A stretch of 64,000 nt of DNA from contig CAOLHI010002152.1 in NCBI GenBank assembly GCA_948474755.1, positions 124,001 through 188,000 on the forward strand, read 5' to 3'. The translations under genes were made by a program, and so were the position numbers. Source of the DNA: Ctenosaura bakeri. Its lineage: Eukaryota; Chordata; Lepidosauria; Squamata; Iguanidae. The number at the start of each line of letters is the position of its first letter. Position 1 is the stretch's first letter. Positions 1 to 12,352 of the stretch are shown one piece after another. The notes beneath the pieces were generated by a model. That model saw only the letters and a list, made by a program, of their open reading frames with translations, was not told the DNA's origin and did no database searches.

Positions 1-356
1 GCATGACTGTTTTGTATTTATGATCCCTATGTAGCCCCTAATTCAGAGGCTATGTAGGGACTATGAAAGTCCCCAATCTCCACTTACCTCAAAGCAACTG
101 CTGCAATTGAGGAGAGTCTATTTCCCAGTCAATTGAAAAGCATCTGCTGATGGTCCCACCACCCCTTGTTTGAGCAATTTTCAGCACAAGGGAATTGTGA
201 CAGAGGTCCTCATTCTGCTTGTCACACCAGAGGTCACTCATGGGAGGAGGAGAAAATGACAGACATCTGCTTCCCAAATGACAGGGGAACACCCCAATCA
301 ACTGATTGCAGAAGCTCCTGCCCAGTAAATGGAGACTGGGGGGTCCATAACTAGGT
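1..356. repeat. dispersed repeat, copy 1 (unclassified)
   Basis: This stretch aligns by eye, with divergence and small gaps, to 35152-35505 in the same orientation. Shared blocks include the tract around GAAAGTCCCC followed by an AATCT motif, GGGAATTGTGACAG, and TGACAGGGGAACA. The copy runs off the left edge of the window, so its true start is unknown. No reading frame is kept between the two copies, and I see no terminal inverted repeat. It is probably an old interspersed element such as an LTR or DNA-transposon fragment, but I cannot assign a family. Confidence 0.6.
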
Positions 357-622
357 ACACTCTGTGGCATTGTAACTCTGGTGCTTATGCGTATGTAATC
401 CCCTAAATCCCCAACACATCTCCCAAGGGAGGGTGCCAGGGGGCTTCCAGGGTTGCAGAATGGGGCCTGGTGAACTGCCCTTTCCCCACCTTTGACTTGA
501 GCATACAGTCAATCTTTATGTGAAAGACTGAAATGCCTCAGTATTATGTGGAGCTGTTGTATATCATCTGAACAATAATGTATAGTTATCTTTACAAGCT
601 GTTCTGATGTCTGGTCAATATG
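357..622. other. no recognised feature
   Basis: AT-rich single-copy-looking sequence between a dispersed repeat and a Tigger-like MITE. I see no exon, RNA gene or repeat here. Confidence 0.5.
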
Positions 623-624
623 TA

Positions 625-935
625 CAGTCGGCCCTCCACTTTTGTGGGTTCAGCGTTTGCAGATCTGATTATATGAGGGCTATTTAATTTAATTTGTTTT
701 AAAAAATGTTCCATAGCCCCTGCTATGGAAAAAATAAATTCTCGTTAGGAATCTCTAGGTTCTCCAGCTTCACTCTATGGCCTGTTTCCATTGGAAGCTG
801 GAGAAGGACCTAGAGAGTCCTTGAGAAGAGTTCTCAGGTTAAAAAAAGGTTCAAATTTTTTATTTTTATTTGTGTTTTTCCCAACTTCATGGGGGTCTTG
901 CACTCCTGATCCCCAGAAAAGTGGAGGGCTGACTG
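625..935. mobile_element. Tigger-like MITE (TA target site)
   Basis: The left end reads CAGTCGGCCCTCCACTTTT and the right end is its near-complement, ending GTGGAGGGCTGACTG. A TA dinucleotide flanks each side (623-624 and 936-937), as expected of pogo/Tigger members of the Tc1/mariner superfamily. The element is about 311 bp, non-coding, and contains a second internal inverted pair (TTCTCCAGCTT near 760 against AAGCTGGAGAA near 795). It is a non-autonomous copy. Related ends occur at 3255-3718 and 57586-57797. Confidence 0.75.
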
Positions 936-937
936 TA

Positions 938-3254
938 CACTAGTCAATTGGAACTGCTGCACATTCCCCAGTCCAGGGCTTCTGAACCTACAGCTGCCCC
1001 TCCCTTATCATGGCCTCTAAACACACAAATGTGAAGTTGTGTGAAGTGTCCTATTACAGTCAATGGATGCAGCAGGCACATGTCTGCTTTGCTGTGGGGG
1101 TGCGCATGCCTCATCTGTTGACTATAATGGGATATGACACTTTGCAATTATTTTGTTTTACACAGGGGATCCTGTGGAACAGAATCCTCACATATATGGA
1201 GGGCACACAGTATCTTACCTGTCTGAAAGTATCTATTTTCCCAGTGTTCCAGGGACTGCAAGGATAAAGCTATTGTGGTGGTGGTGGTGGGGGCAAAATG
1301 AGGACATTGGCCTCCCCATAAGAATTCTGCCATTCTAAAGGAAATTTTCCTTCAGTCCCCACATTTCTAGCATTACAGAGAATGAGATACTGAAAATCAT
1401 TCCCACTAGAATGTTGTTTGCTATGTGTGCATTCTGTTCATCACTTTGCCTCCCCCTTTTCTTTGAATGCCTAAACCCTATTTCTAAATGCTCAACTGAA
1501 GTTTTATGTTAATGCAACGCTAGAAATTTGGGGATTGAAGAAAATTTCATGGGAGGTCGTAGTTCTTATTTGGTGGGCAATGCTCTCATTTTGCCCCTTC
1601 CCGTAGCTACATTCCTGTGGGACCAGCAAAATATTTGTGTCACTTTATTATAGTATTTGCTTTCTTTCCTGGAAATTTGATATTTTGATATCTGCAGTTT
1701 GATTTTTATGTCCAACTTGGAATTTGCCCTTTTATACAGACAACATTTTCACTGGCCTTGACACCATGCACCAGTTCAGATCAGAGATTACTTTTTGTGC
1801 AAACATGTATCAGAAAGTGATATAGAGTTCCAGCTTTGCTGCATCCAATGTGAGTCCCATGAAACTTGGGCAAGAAACCAAATTCTTAGATATCTGAAAT
1901 TCTGAAGTTATTCAGTAGGCTGATTATTTACTTTCTACATATGAGTTTCCTTCAATTTTTTGTCTTGGCATGAATAATTACCAAATATTCTCTGTTATAC
2001 GGTTTATCCCTTTCCTTCCACAACCTCAGCAACTAAGACCATGTGGTTAAGATAACTATGGTGTTGTCAACAACCAAAGCCCAAAATACATCACTGAAAC
2101 AGGTAAACACTCTGGGCCACTCTGTTGTTGAATAATATTGGGTCCCATATTGTGAGAAAGGTGGCATAGAAATTAAATAAATAAAATTATAGGACCCTCC
2201 CAGATAAAGATGTGTTGCTAGCACATGTTTCTGTTGGTTGGTATATTTTCAGATAATAACCATCTCAGCTGATTCTAATTCATGTTGCTTGACAATTCTA
2301 AATAAGGGGTCTGAATGGAGTATTTGTATTAACAACAGCAACCTTCTGTTAACATCAGTAGCTGAATACTTTTCCCTAAACAATGGCTTAGTTCCAGGTT
2401 TAGCTATGTTTACAGCACACCTCCAGCTGTGGAGTCTTAGGGTAGATTCAAGGCCTATTGATCTCAACAGGTTTACTCTAAGTATAATGAAGCCTTGGTC
2501 CCACCAGATATTTTATCAGTAAGATAAAAAAACTTACATTTTTTTTCCTTCCTAAGAAAGGAAAACAGCTACTTAAGTTATGTTAAATACCCTGTCTATC
2601 CAGTCTAAGTAATAAGTACCTTGACAATATTTTGGAAACAACACTGAAAAGACAAATTGGTCTAAAATTATTAGGATCAGCTTTGGAGCCTGTCTCATGG
2701 ATTGAGATGATTATATTTACAACCCAACCCTTTGGTGCTTCCTCATGTCAAACTGATATGGGTAAACAACCTAAGCGTCACTGGGAAGCATTAGATCTAA
2801 CTTGCTCCTTTGGAATCAAATCCTCCCAAATGCTTTTTGAGAAGGCCCAAAGTTAATGAGAACATGAAACCAATGACTTGCAAAGGGTTTGTTTTTTTTT
2901 TGGACTATAGCTCACAGAATCCCTCAGCCAGAAGGACATTGGTCATGTACATAAACTCATTACAGGTTTTCAAGAGGGATGTTACAAAGAATGAAAGAAA
3001 GATGCTGGGAATGGATCCAGAGCAGCTCTATTCAGGATGTTTCTTAAAGTGGAATTTTGAAAACCTGAGCTTGCAATTGAACTGAGGCCATGTGATCATC
3101 AATAGCACGATAGTAACCCTTTTAAAAAAATGCTGGCATTTTAAGATTACTCAGATTTCTAAAATTATCTGCTATAATATTTCTTAGTTGGCCAGTTCAG
3201 TGTTTGTTTTAATTGTTGATGATTTCAGTGGTGGGTTCATGCATAAACTAAGTA
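938..3254. other. intergenic/intronic stretch with minor repeats
   Basis: Mostly unrecognised. It holds a short GGT-type microsatellite (about 1276-1291). At about 2140-2190 a LINE-tail-like motif ends in AAATAAATAAA (compare 38200-38270). A scrap of a hAT-type 'GGACTATAGCTCACAGAATCC' sequence lies near 2900-2935. I saw no exon-like block with convincing splice sites in this stretch. Confidence 0.4.
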
Positions 3255-3718
3255 CAGTCAGCCTTCCACATTCACTAGGTTTAGGGACACAAGACCCATA
3301 AAAGTTGAAAAATTCCAAATATCAAAATGTGTGTGTGTTTCTGTGGAAGGGAGAGTAAGCCATGTTGGGGAAAGTGGGCATCCAGGAACCAAACCAGGTC
3401 AGGGAAAGGAGAGAGAAAGGGTGACCCTATACTGTCTTGCTCATCTCCTTTCTTGGGTGTGTGTGTGTGAGGCATTGGGAGAGGGTTTGTGGTGCTGAGA
3501 AATCAGGCTGTGAGCCATCCTTAGCTGGTCAGGCTGCTGGTGGTAGAGGAGGAGAACCAGTGGCAGGTTTTTAAAGGGCTTCATACCCTGATCAGAGCCA
3601 CCAAAAGGGAAGGTTCCCCTGGAAAAGAAGCACAGGAGCTGGAGTGGGGTTGGGTTGGAGAAACTGTCAAATAATCAAATCCACGAAAGTCAGACTCATA
3701 CATGTGCACAGCCACCTG
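3255..3718. mobile_element. Tigger-like MITE, ~464 bp
   Basis: The left end is CAGTCAGCCTTCCACATT after TA (3253-3254). The right end, ACAGCCACCTG, precedes TA (3719-3720) and is a degraded complement of the left end. The interior around 3510-3640 is the reverse complement of 57660-57795, so the two belong to one family. It contains purine-rich and GT-rich tracts and no coding sequence. The long frames on both strands here are chance. Confidence 0.65.
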
Positions 3719-3845
3719 TAATCCACAGTTATGTACAGATCTCAGAATATAATGAGCTTTTAAATAGCAATAACAATTTAAAAAAAAGCAAAATCAAAAC
3801 AAAACACAACCCCCAAGTCCCCAAATACCTCCCACCCCAATTCAA

Positions 3846-4005
3846 GGGGTGTAGCTCTATTAGTCTATCACAGCAAACACAGTAGATCTTTGAGACACCT
3901 TGCAGAGTAACCAATGTTATTTGGTTTAAGCTTTTGTGGATTGCAGACCACATGGGTCTGATGAGGTGGGCTGGAAGCCATGAAAACTTATATTAAAGTT
4001 TAAGA
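3846..4005 (+). repeat. dispersed repeat of the 'GTGTAGCTNTATTAGTCT' type
   Basis: Reads as a degraded copy of a reptile interspersed sequence: a GGGTGTAGCTCTATTAGTCT head, then a GACACCTTGCAGAGTAACCAA block, then TTTAAGCTTTTGTGGATTGCAGACCACATGGGTCTGATGAGG. This layout is familiar from retroposed repeats in turtles and lizards, but I cannot name the family securely. A head-like fragment in the opposite orientation lies at about 10500-10570. Confidence 0.45.
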
Positions 4006-6224
4006 TGCTGGATTACTTATTGCTGTTCTTGTGGTTTTTTTAAAAATGTATGTTGGATTACTGCACATGGTGTGAGCAGGTTCCTGGTAGGGGACCTCTT
4101 TAGGTTGATGTTGTTTAGGAGTGTTGGTATGTTTTAGATTTGGCCCTGATTGTATTATTGATTTTTTTAATTTTTAAAAAATTAACTTTTCCTATGATAA
4201 TCAGACACTGTTAACAGGCCAGGCCAGTTAAACCTAGATACAAATAACAAGATTAAGTTACAGCCAGTCAGTCCAGAATGTCAGACGTTTCAGTGGCAGT
4301 CCATGGAGAAAGTTGATTTTGAAAGCAACTGTGATAGGCGGCTTTTTATTTATACCCTCAAAAATGAACAATATCAGTTAAAGTGAAATAGGTTGCATTA
4401 TCTGGTTTGTTATTTTGTTTAAGAATTCATGAATATCTTTCCAGTATTCAATTACTTTAGGACAATATATTCACATATGATCAAGTGTTCCTATAGCCCC
4501 ACACTTTCTCCATCATTTTTCAGATACATTTCAGATTGTCCCTTGAATGTTGTTGAGTTCTGCTCTATTTAATGGAAATGTAGGGCATAAATCATTCTTA
4601 TTACTAAATATAAAATCTCTTTTGCAGCCAAGATCTGGATCTCGATTCAGTGCCTTTTAAATGGCTCCCAAACCTAATTCTATCTACAGCTGCCATATCT
4701 ATTTTTTCATGTTTCTCCCCCTGTTTTGCATCAATCAACATTTTTCTAATGCTCTCTATTAATGACTAATGCAGGCAAAATTCCCCAGTAGGCTTTATGG
4801 ATCTCTGTTATTCTTATTAGACATATACAAATGACAATTAAAATCAAGGGCTTGTTAGTATTGGGGTCACACAGATCCTAATGGGGGTGGAGAGTGCTAA
4901 GTTCTATTGAAGAAATTCCTAACGCTACTTTTCCCTATTTTGGAATTTTTTTCTCCACTTATTAAAATGAGTTGTTGACATAATATTCCAAAAGGCTAGT
5001 AAGAGCCTGAATTAAATTGATCCGTAACAAATTTTCCCTACAGTCCTTTGAAATGGATATTAAGTATTTGCAATAAAATAAAATAAAATAAGGCCTAAAG
5101 ACCAAACAACATACAACACCAATATATAACTATTGCCATCAATCCACAAAATATATGTATTCAAGTCTAGTGAAATCATAATTGCTAAATTACCAGTTGG
5201 CAGACACTTGCATGCTGACATAATGGCTGGCAGTGAATATGCAGCATGATGCACCAAGAAAATACAGAGAAGTCAGAACCAGTAACCTAATTTTATTGCA
5301 AAAGAAGAAGTGTGCTGGTGCAGAAAACCTTTAAGTTAATCTCCACTAATGTATTAGACCAAATGGCAATTTCCTAGGAAAAGGATCTGGATGGAAGAAA
5401 TAAGAGCTGGAATTTTGAATGTAAGATGGGTTCGTTCTACCTAGGGGCAAATGTCAAGAAACATCATGATATTTTAGGTTGGAATTGATGCACAGTATGC
5501 ACAACAGTTTTTTTAAATGCACATGAGATATGAAGCACTAATGTTCATCCCAATTTTTCCAGTCATATCTCTTCTTTTGATGAACGTTACAAGAAGACTA
5601 GAAAGTAGTACTTTGTGTGTTGCAAAGAAGAGCTGAGACTCGTATAAATAATTGACTGGTATTTGTCTGTAATTTAAAATACATCTCAAGAAGGGGGTAT
5701 AATTATGGTGCAATGACTGTGTTGAAGATACAGACAGTTCTGGGCTTGTGAACTAGATGTTTACAAAAACAATGTATTCTTTCCAACATTCTTTACTTAA
5801 TTCAGAGCAATTTTCTTATGGCTCTAGAGAATTTAGTGGGTCTGTGAACAGGGTATTTCTTGATCCGCAAGCTGGCTACTTGTCCTGATGGCTACATGGC
5901 TGCTTCCTGGATTATTAAAGGCACCACGGCTCAGAGTGCCAGCTATTCCTCATCATTTAGCCTGTCATTTACAAGCAGTGAGCTGGTGCACATTTTATGA
6001 AGCTATAGAACTTCTGTTTCAAGTATACTACTAGCTAAATGTTGAGACTCTTCAACATGTCAGAGAACATGAGAACTTCCTAGATAGAACAGAGGGGGAA
6101 TTGATCCTACAGAACTAACAGGAAGAAACTGCCAATCAAAATGAAAAGTGTTTTAATGCTAGGAAGCCTCTTGGATGACAGTCAATATCAGGAGCAGACA
6201 GTGCACAAGGGATTCGAAACCACT
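4006..6224. other. no recognised gene; short AAAAT repeat
   Basis: Unrecognised AT-rich DNA with a short (AAAAT)n run at about 5070-5092. The end of this stretch (about 6050-6224) may hold further decayed 5' sequence of the CR1 that follows, but I cannot align it. Confidence 0.4.
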
Positions 6225-9200
6225 GCAGTTAAGCAATCACTTCTGACATCTTCCTGAGGATGAGGATGGTGAAGGGGCAGAAGCAGGGGACCTGCAGCAA
6301 GAGAGACTGCATGCCAGGGAAGGAGCCAACCTAACTGCTTTCAGCAGGAAGAAAAGAAAAGTGCTGATGGTAGGGGTTTCATATGGAAGGAACTGTTCAT
6401 ATGAACTGGTTCATATAGAGGGAACTGTGTGCCAGCAGGTCAAGATGAATAAGGAAGCGTGCTGTCTTCCTGGCACACTGACAAATTGCCAAAGCTCATC
6501 AAGAACACCAAGCAATACCCCTCCCTTCTGATTCATCTGAGCACAAATGACACTTGAAAGAACACTTTTGAGTAGATCAGCTTAAATTATGGAGTCATGG
6601 GCAGGAAGAGTTTAGAGGCACATGTGGCATTCTTGCCAATTCTACCAGTGAAAGATAGAGGATCACACAGGGACGGAAAGATACTGTGGGTGAATTATTG
6701 GTTATCCAGATGCTATTGATGGAAGAAGTTTGGCTTCTGGGACAATTGTCTTCACTTGCTAGATGAAAGTTTACTGGCTACAGACGGGCTATACCTCAGA
6801 AAGACTGGGAAGAACATCTTTGGCTGAAGCATGGTGAATTTGATCAAGAGAGCATTAAACTAAATCATTGTGGGGTTGGAAATAGCTTAAATATCTGTTC
6901 AAAAGTAAATTCTAGAGGAGGAGTTGAGGAAGAGAATGGGAGCCACACTAAAACTCACAGTAGAGTAAAATATGACAACAAGCAATGCTTTAAATGCCTA
7001 TATACCAAGGCACAGAGTTAGGGAAGCAAACAAGGTGAACTTGAAGTCCTTGGTGGGATGACTCCCATGATTGGAATATAACAATCGAGGGATATAATCT
7101 GTTCAGAAATAATAAATGGACAAGAAAAGGAGTAGCATTATATTTCAAAGACAAATACACTTGTACAAAAATTGAAGCAAGTGATCAAATGGGATCAGTA
7201 GAGAGTGGTTGGGTAAAAATAAATGAATAAAGAAATAAAAGCAACATTATGATAGGAGTTTACTACAGGCCGTCAAACCAAGATGAGGTGGTAGATGATG
7301 CTTTTCTGATAAGAAATCTCATAAATTTTCAAGAAACAAGAATTGGTAGTCCCCCATGACTTCACTTATCCTGATATCTGGATGGGAGACGAGCTCTGCT
7401 AAGCATAGACTCTCCAAAAAATTGCTGATGTGCCTTGCAGATAATTTTCTGGTTCAAAAGGTGGAGGAAGGAACAAGAGGATCAGCAGTGCTGGACTTGA
7501 TCCCAACCAATAGGGAGGAGTTGGTCACTGGAATCAAAGCAGTTTGTACTTTAGAGGGGAATGATTGTATAGTCTGTCCCACAATACATGATTGTGAGAC
7601 AGGCTAAAGAAGTGTATAGTCAAACATGAATCTTGGATTTCAAGAAAGCTGATTTCATCAAGTTCAGGGATATACTATGCAGAATCCCATAGCCAAAGAT
7701 GCTACAGGAAAAAGACACCTAGAATGGGTGGAATTTTATGAAGAAAAAACTGCTAAAAGCACAATCTTAAACAATTCCATGGAAGAATTAAAATGGGAAA
7801 CATCTGAAAAAGCCATTATGGCTGTACAGTAAACTTGAAGAGGAAGTGAAAAGGAAAAAGAGCATGTATGAAGAATGGAAGGAAGGACGAATCACCAATG
7901 AAGAATACAGATGTGTAGCCCATGCTTGCAGGAATAATGTAAGGAAAGCTGAAGTTCAAAATGAACTGAGACTGGCTAGGCAAACAAGGAGCAACAAAAA
8001 GGTTTTTTTCAAGTATGTTTGGCCATTTCCGCACTAGGCTGTTATAGCACTATGATTCCACATTGGCAGGCCCCTCCCAAAACTGCAAACCCCAGGATTC
8101 CATGGGATGTTGAAAGTGGAATCGTAGTGCTATAACAGTCTAGTGTAGAAATGGCCTTTGAAGCAGGAGAGTAATGAAGGAACTGGTGGGACTGCTGCTC
8201 AGCAAGGATGATAAAATAGTAACACATAACAATGAAAAGGCAGAACTGTTCAATGCCTATTTTGCTTAAGTTCCCCCCCACCACCAAAAGAGGACTGCGT
8301 ACTTCCATGCAGCATCAGAGATCTTGGTAAGGAATCCAGATTGCAAATCAAGATTAGTGAGGAGTTAGTTAGGAATCACCTAATTAACCTAAATGAGTTC
8401 AAATATGCAGTGGCAGTTGTTGGAATATTCTCTGAACCACTTTCTATAATTTTTGAGAAATCTTGGAGGACTGTTGAGGTGCCAGGGAACTGGAGATAAG
8501 CAAACACTGTGCCTCTCTTCAAAAAAGGCAAAAAAGAAGATCCAGGAAACTACAGGCCAATCAGCCTGACCTCAATACCAGGAAAAATATTATAATGGAT
8601 TATACAGGAGTCAGTCTCTCAGTGACAATGTAGTAATTAATTAGTACAGGCCAGCATAGGTTTATCAAGAATAGGTCCTGGTAAACTAACCTTATATCTT
8701 TCTTTAATAGTGTCACTAGTTTAGTAGATAGTGGGAACGCTGTTGATATCATTTATCTGGATTTCAGAAAAACATTTGATAAAGTCCCCCATGGTATTCT
8801 GATTAGCTGATTAAATATGTAATACACGGAAACACTATCAGACAGATGCATAATTGGTTGGAAAACCATGCTCAAAGAGTTGTCATCAGTAGTTGTGCTT
8901 CAAGTAGGAGGGAAGTCTCAAGTGGAGTGCCATAGGGTTCTGTCTTCGGGATAATGCTCTTCAATATTTTTATCAATGATTTAGATGACTGGATGGAGGA
9001 AATCAGTAGTACTACAAGCAAAAAGAACCTTGGGATTATTGTTGATCATAAATTGAATTTAAGCTAGCAATGAAAGGCTGCAGCAAAGAAGGCAAATATT
9101 ATTTTCACCTCCATTAATAGAAGCATAGTTCCCAAGTCAAGAAAAGCAATTGCCCCACTATATTTTGAGTTGGCCGAGCCTCATCTGGAGTATTGTGTTC

Positions 9201-9447
9201 TACTCTGGGCACCTCTTTTTAAGAAGGATATAGACAAGTTGGAGTGAGTTCAGAGAAGGGCAACAAGGATGAGAACAGAGAATAAAACGCATGAAGAGAG
9301 GTTTAAGAAGCTGGGCATGTTCAGCTTGGTGACGAGAAGACTGAAGGGGGACATGATCAAATTTTTAAATACCTCAAGGGCAGTCACAGACTGGAGGGAA
9401 GCATATTCTCTGTTGACCCAGAGGACAGAACAAGGTTTAATGGTTTG
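6225..9447 (+). mobile_element. decayed CR1 LINE with ORF1, endonuclease and RT remnants
   Basis: This is a nearly full-length but broken CR1 non-LTR retrotransposon in the plus direction. At 6340-6560 the translation keeps the ORF1 esterase-like landmarks: a 'KVLMVG' block, 'ACCLPG', then a YPSLLIHLSTNDT-like block split by a frame change. At 7255-7600 it keeps the C-terminal part of the APE-type endonuclease (YYRP, then a DFNYPD-like block, then SAVLDLI.TNREELV). At 7846-8037 lies the EEWKEGR linker. At 8560-8800 the reverse transcriptase shows a [12 protein letters not shown] block and YLDFRKTFDKVPHGIL. At 9269-9400 lies the RFKKLGMFSLVTRRLKGDMI tail. Stops and frameshifts are frequent, so it is inactive. 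The element stops near 9447 without the usual CR1 3' untranslated end. A foldback MITE sits inside at 8021-8156. Confidence 0.85.
8021..8156. mobile_element. foldback GGCC MITE inside CR1
   Basis: The ends are GGCCATTTCCGCACTAGGC and the imperfect complement TAGTGTAGAAATGGCC, with TTT on each side (8018-8020 and 8157-8159). The whole 136 bp is nearly a palindrome: the TGTTATAG, ATTCCAC and TGGAATCC motifs recur inverted. A 3-bp target duplication with GGCC termini fits a PIF/Harbinger-type origin. It lies in the coding region of the CR1, so it arrived after that LINE. The centre differs from the other copies by a small deletion. Confidence 0.8.
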
Positions 9448-10668
9448 CACCCCTGACTTACATTCCCAAAGCCTTCCTTTTAACTAAAGTGACAACGGTG
9501 ATATTTTATACATGTAGATGTTTTTGGATATGTGCAATCCATCCGTGTAGTAAATGTGAAGTGCCAGTTGATATAACTCAGACAGGCAGCTCTGATTCTG
9601 GACTGGACTCAGTTAGAGCACTGAAGAAGAACACCATGGTCACAGATCTCTGGACTGCCTCTGTGAGCTGACATGAAGGATGCTCTGAGGATTCCACCAA
9701 TCCTTTGGAAAGTGTCAGAGTAGGAATAATAACTGTCTGTTTTCCCTGAAGTACCAGAGTCTTGACACAAGGAGTGAGAAAAGCTGGCAGATATATCTTC
9801 AGCAAATGCAAAGGGAAAAGGGCAAAATGGGTCCATTATAATTGTACATCAAGATCCGAACTAGATGTTTAATTGGATGTTTCATGGTTGCAAGGGTAAA
9901 GAAACGGTGACTCTACATATGTTGGTAGACTGCAAGTTCCAGCATTACTGATCGGTGGCCATATGAGCTGGGCATGCTGGGAGTCTAAAAAGTTCCCCAC
10001 ATCTGCATTATTGGAATGACTCATGTTCTTTGTTTTTTAAAATAAGCAGCAATCTACCTGCTACTCAACACTTGCTCTGCAGGGCCAGGAAACCTGCCAG
10101 AATTGATATATGGACAACAAAGAGGCCTGTGAAACAGGGAGAAGAAACTGAAAGTCCCATAGAGTGCCTCTCTTGCTTGTCTTTTACTGTGTGAACACAT
10201 GCTATGAAATGGCCCACCATGATATCACAGTACATGAACATGCCACAAAAGGCATCTATGTGCAACAGGCACACAACTGCTGCTCATATCGTTGTACCTG
10301 CAACTAAACTATTTTATACTGAATCACCCCAAAAGATTTAAGTTGCCTCCAGAAGGTAATCTGTGCTTTTTTTAAAATGCCCTGTCTGAATTAGTTCTGA
10401 TGCAACAACAAGCCACAGTAGAAGATAGACAGAAATTTGTGTTATTGCTTCTGGCCCCTTAGAATTCTAAGTTTTAAAATAAACAAAATCCAAAATCCAC
10501 AAACGAGTAGCACTTTTTTGTGGATTTTGTATTTTGTTGTATTTTGCTGCATGGCCAACATAGCTACCCCGAATATGTTTTATGTTTAAAACAATCAGTA
10601 CGAGATGAGAGTACCAGTCGCACAAGAATTGCCAAATTCACGAAGCAAGGCAAAAGGGAAGGACTTAC
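9448..10668. other. mostly unrecognised sequence
   Basis: Apart from the MITE fragment near 9950 and a TGTGGATTTTGTATTTTG inverted motif near 10495-10545, I see nothing assignable. The stretch lies immediately downstream (minus strand) of candidate exon B and would be intronic if that exon is real. Confidence 0.35.
9925..9992. mobile_element. hAT-type MITE fragment
   Basis: Contains GGTAGACTGCAAGTTCCAGCA and GGGCATGCTGGGAGTCT, the degraded core of the common lizard MITE whose consensus-like arms read TTGGACTACAACTCCCA. Ends are eroded and I see no target duplication. Confidence 0.35.
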
Positions 10669-10715
10669 GGCTGGTCCATTATACTGAATCGGTTTCTCTC
10701 ATATTCTGATAAATT
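10669..10715 (-). CDS. candidate internal exon B (47 nt, unknown gene)
   Basis: Read on the minus strand, a pyrimidine-rich tract (CTTTTCCTCTCTCTTTCAG) ends in AG at 10717-10716, the exon follows, and the donor GTAAGT occupies 10668-10663. Only one of the three frames is open. It starts in phase 0 and translates to NLSEYERNRFSIMDQP plus two bases of the next codon. The composition is protein-like, with charged and aromatic residues. I do not recognise the protein. The other splice-flanked block I trust, 63628-63690, is on the same strand and ends in phase 0, so the two could join directly. The frame, acceptor and donor are seen in the sequence. That it is transcribed is inference. A chance 47-nt block with two good splice signals remains possible. 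Confidence 0.5.
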
Positions 10716-11885
10716 CTGAAAGAGAGAGGAAAAGTAAAACCGTAAAGTTCATTATACAAAAGGCTAAATCAAATGAAGAATTAGTTGAAATGGAGTTTCA
10801 CTTCTCCGAGAACAGCCTGCTTACTATGTGTGAGGTTATGCAGTCATATTCTTTCCCCACATCACTTTTAGTTTGTAATATAGCACAGAATGATTAAGTC
10901 CAAGTTACTTATTAACTCTTTATTGCTCATACCCTGAGATAACTGTGGAAGGCAATTGCCACATATTGTGTGCTGTAAAATTTTCCCAAGAATGCAGTGT
11001 GTGTAAAACACAGGTTAATGAACAATTATAAAAACGAAGAAAAAGGAAGATGAAAGATATGAGGTTTCTTTTTAGGGCTTCTACAGACTGTGGATGTTCT
11101 TTCTAGAGCAATTTGGTGATCCCTGATAATTTTTTGAAAAGGAAAAGAGGCAAGGAGTGTTGCTAACCGGGAAATAAAGACTTTTAGCCAAATCACCCCA
11201 GATACTTTTACACTCAGCCAATCTCTGGTTGTTTGGAATCCTGGTCAGGTTTAGCTTTAAGTACATTGGCAGTACACATTTATATTGCAATCATATGTCA
11301 TGATAAGATGATGTTGATTACTCTTATTATTGATACAATCACTCTTATTTTGGTACAGACTTTAGTACAAGTTTGCAGATCAGATTTGTGTCTTGCATAG
11401 TACTGTATACACTCATGTATAAGTCAAGGGCAGGTTTTGGGGCCAAAATTATGGATTTTGATATGATTTGTGAATAAGTTGAGGACCATTCCCCAGAGAG
11501 AGGAAGGGGCCAGCACTGCCTCAGGGGACCATCTGCCTTGGTTGCCGTTACTGCCATTTCCACACCCAGGTATTCAAAAGGGCCATTTACAACTCTACTC
11601 AGATAAGAGGATTGTTCTTTTTTCTTTATACATAAAAGTTAAGGTACAGTATTAACTCTTATGAACAAAAGGACCCATCCTCATCTTTGAGTAGAGTGCA
11701 AAAAGGTGAGAGATTAGTCTGTTCCAGGAGAACCTGCAAGAAGCACTGACCCACTCTACTCTCTTAATGCTCCTTTGAGGGGAAGCACCATTTTCCAACC
11801 CAGGCATTCAAATAGGCCAGAAGCAGCACCATAGCAGAGAGAACAGAGGAAGTTGGTGCTTCTTTTAGGTTTTCCCAGGACAAAC
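10716..11885. other. no recognised feature
   Basis: AT-rich sequence immediately upstream (minus strand) of candidate exon B. I see no repeat that I can assign, no RNA gene and no further splice-flanked block. Confidence 0.4.
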
Positions 11886-11888
11886 TAA

Positions 11889-12352
11889 GGCCCTTTCCGC
11901 ACTGGGCTATTAAAACGGGGCAGAGCGACCTCTGATGGAGGTCTTCTGCACTGTGGAGTGGACTGGGTCGGACTACTTTTCGTAGTTCCATATCTCAGTC
12001 CACGCAGGAGTGACCGGAACTGGTCGCGCGGCGTGTTTTTAAAAAATCTCTTTTTAGAGGTTTTTAAAAAGCACGGAGCGCGCAACCCTGTGCCGCTCTG
12101 TTGCCTGGCTCCGGAGCAGATTTTCAGGCACGCGCAAGTGCGTGCCTGCAGATCTTCCGGGGGCGGGCTTTCGGCTGGCGAGCTTCTCCGGTTGGTGGAG
12201 AGCCTCCACCAACCGGAAGCTGCCATTTAGGACGCTGAAGAACTGTGGAGCAGCGAACTTGCACTGCTCCTGGTTGTGATGGACTCGCCCAGATGCAGGA
12301 AAAATCTGGTGAGTAGCATGTTCGGGTGTCCCCCCCACGTCTGGAAAGGGCC
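11889..12352. mobile_element. GC-rich GGCC MITE, type B, 464 bp
   Basis: It starts GGCCCTTTCCGCACTGGGC and ends CTGGAAAGGGCC, flanked by perfect TAA duplications (11886-11888 and 12353-12355). The 3-bp duplication with GGCC ends points to a PIF/Harbinger-like non-autonomous element, similar to the Chompy MITEs reported from reptiles. The interior shares with 21229-21726 a TTTTTAAAAA inverted block and a GGGGGCGGGCTT... block ending in ACCGGAAGC/GCCGGAAGC. The open frames on both strands come from the high GC content and are not genes. Confidence 0.8.
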
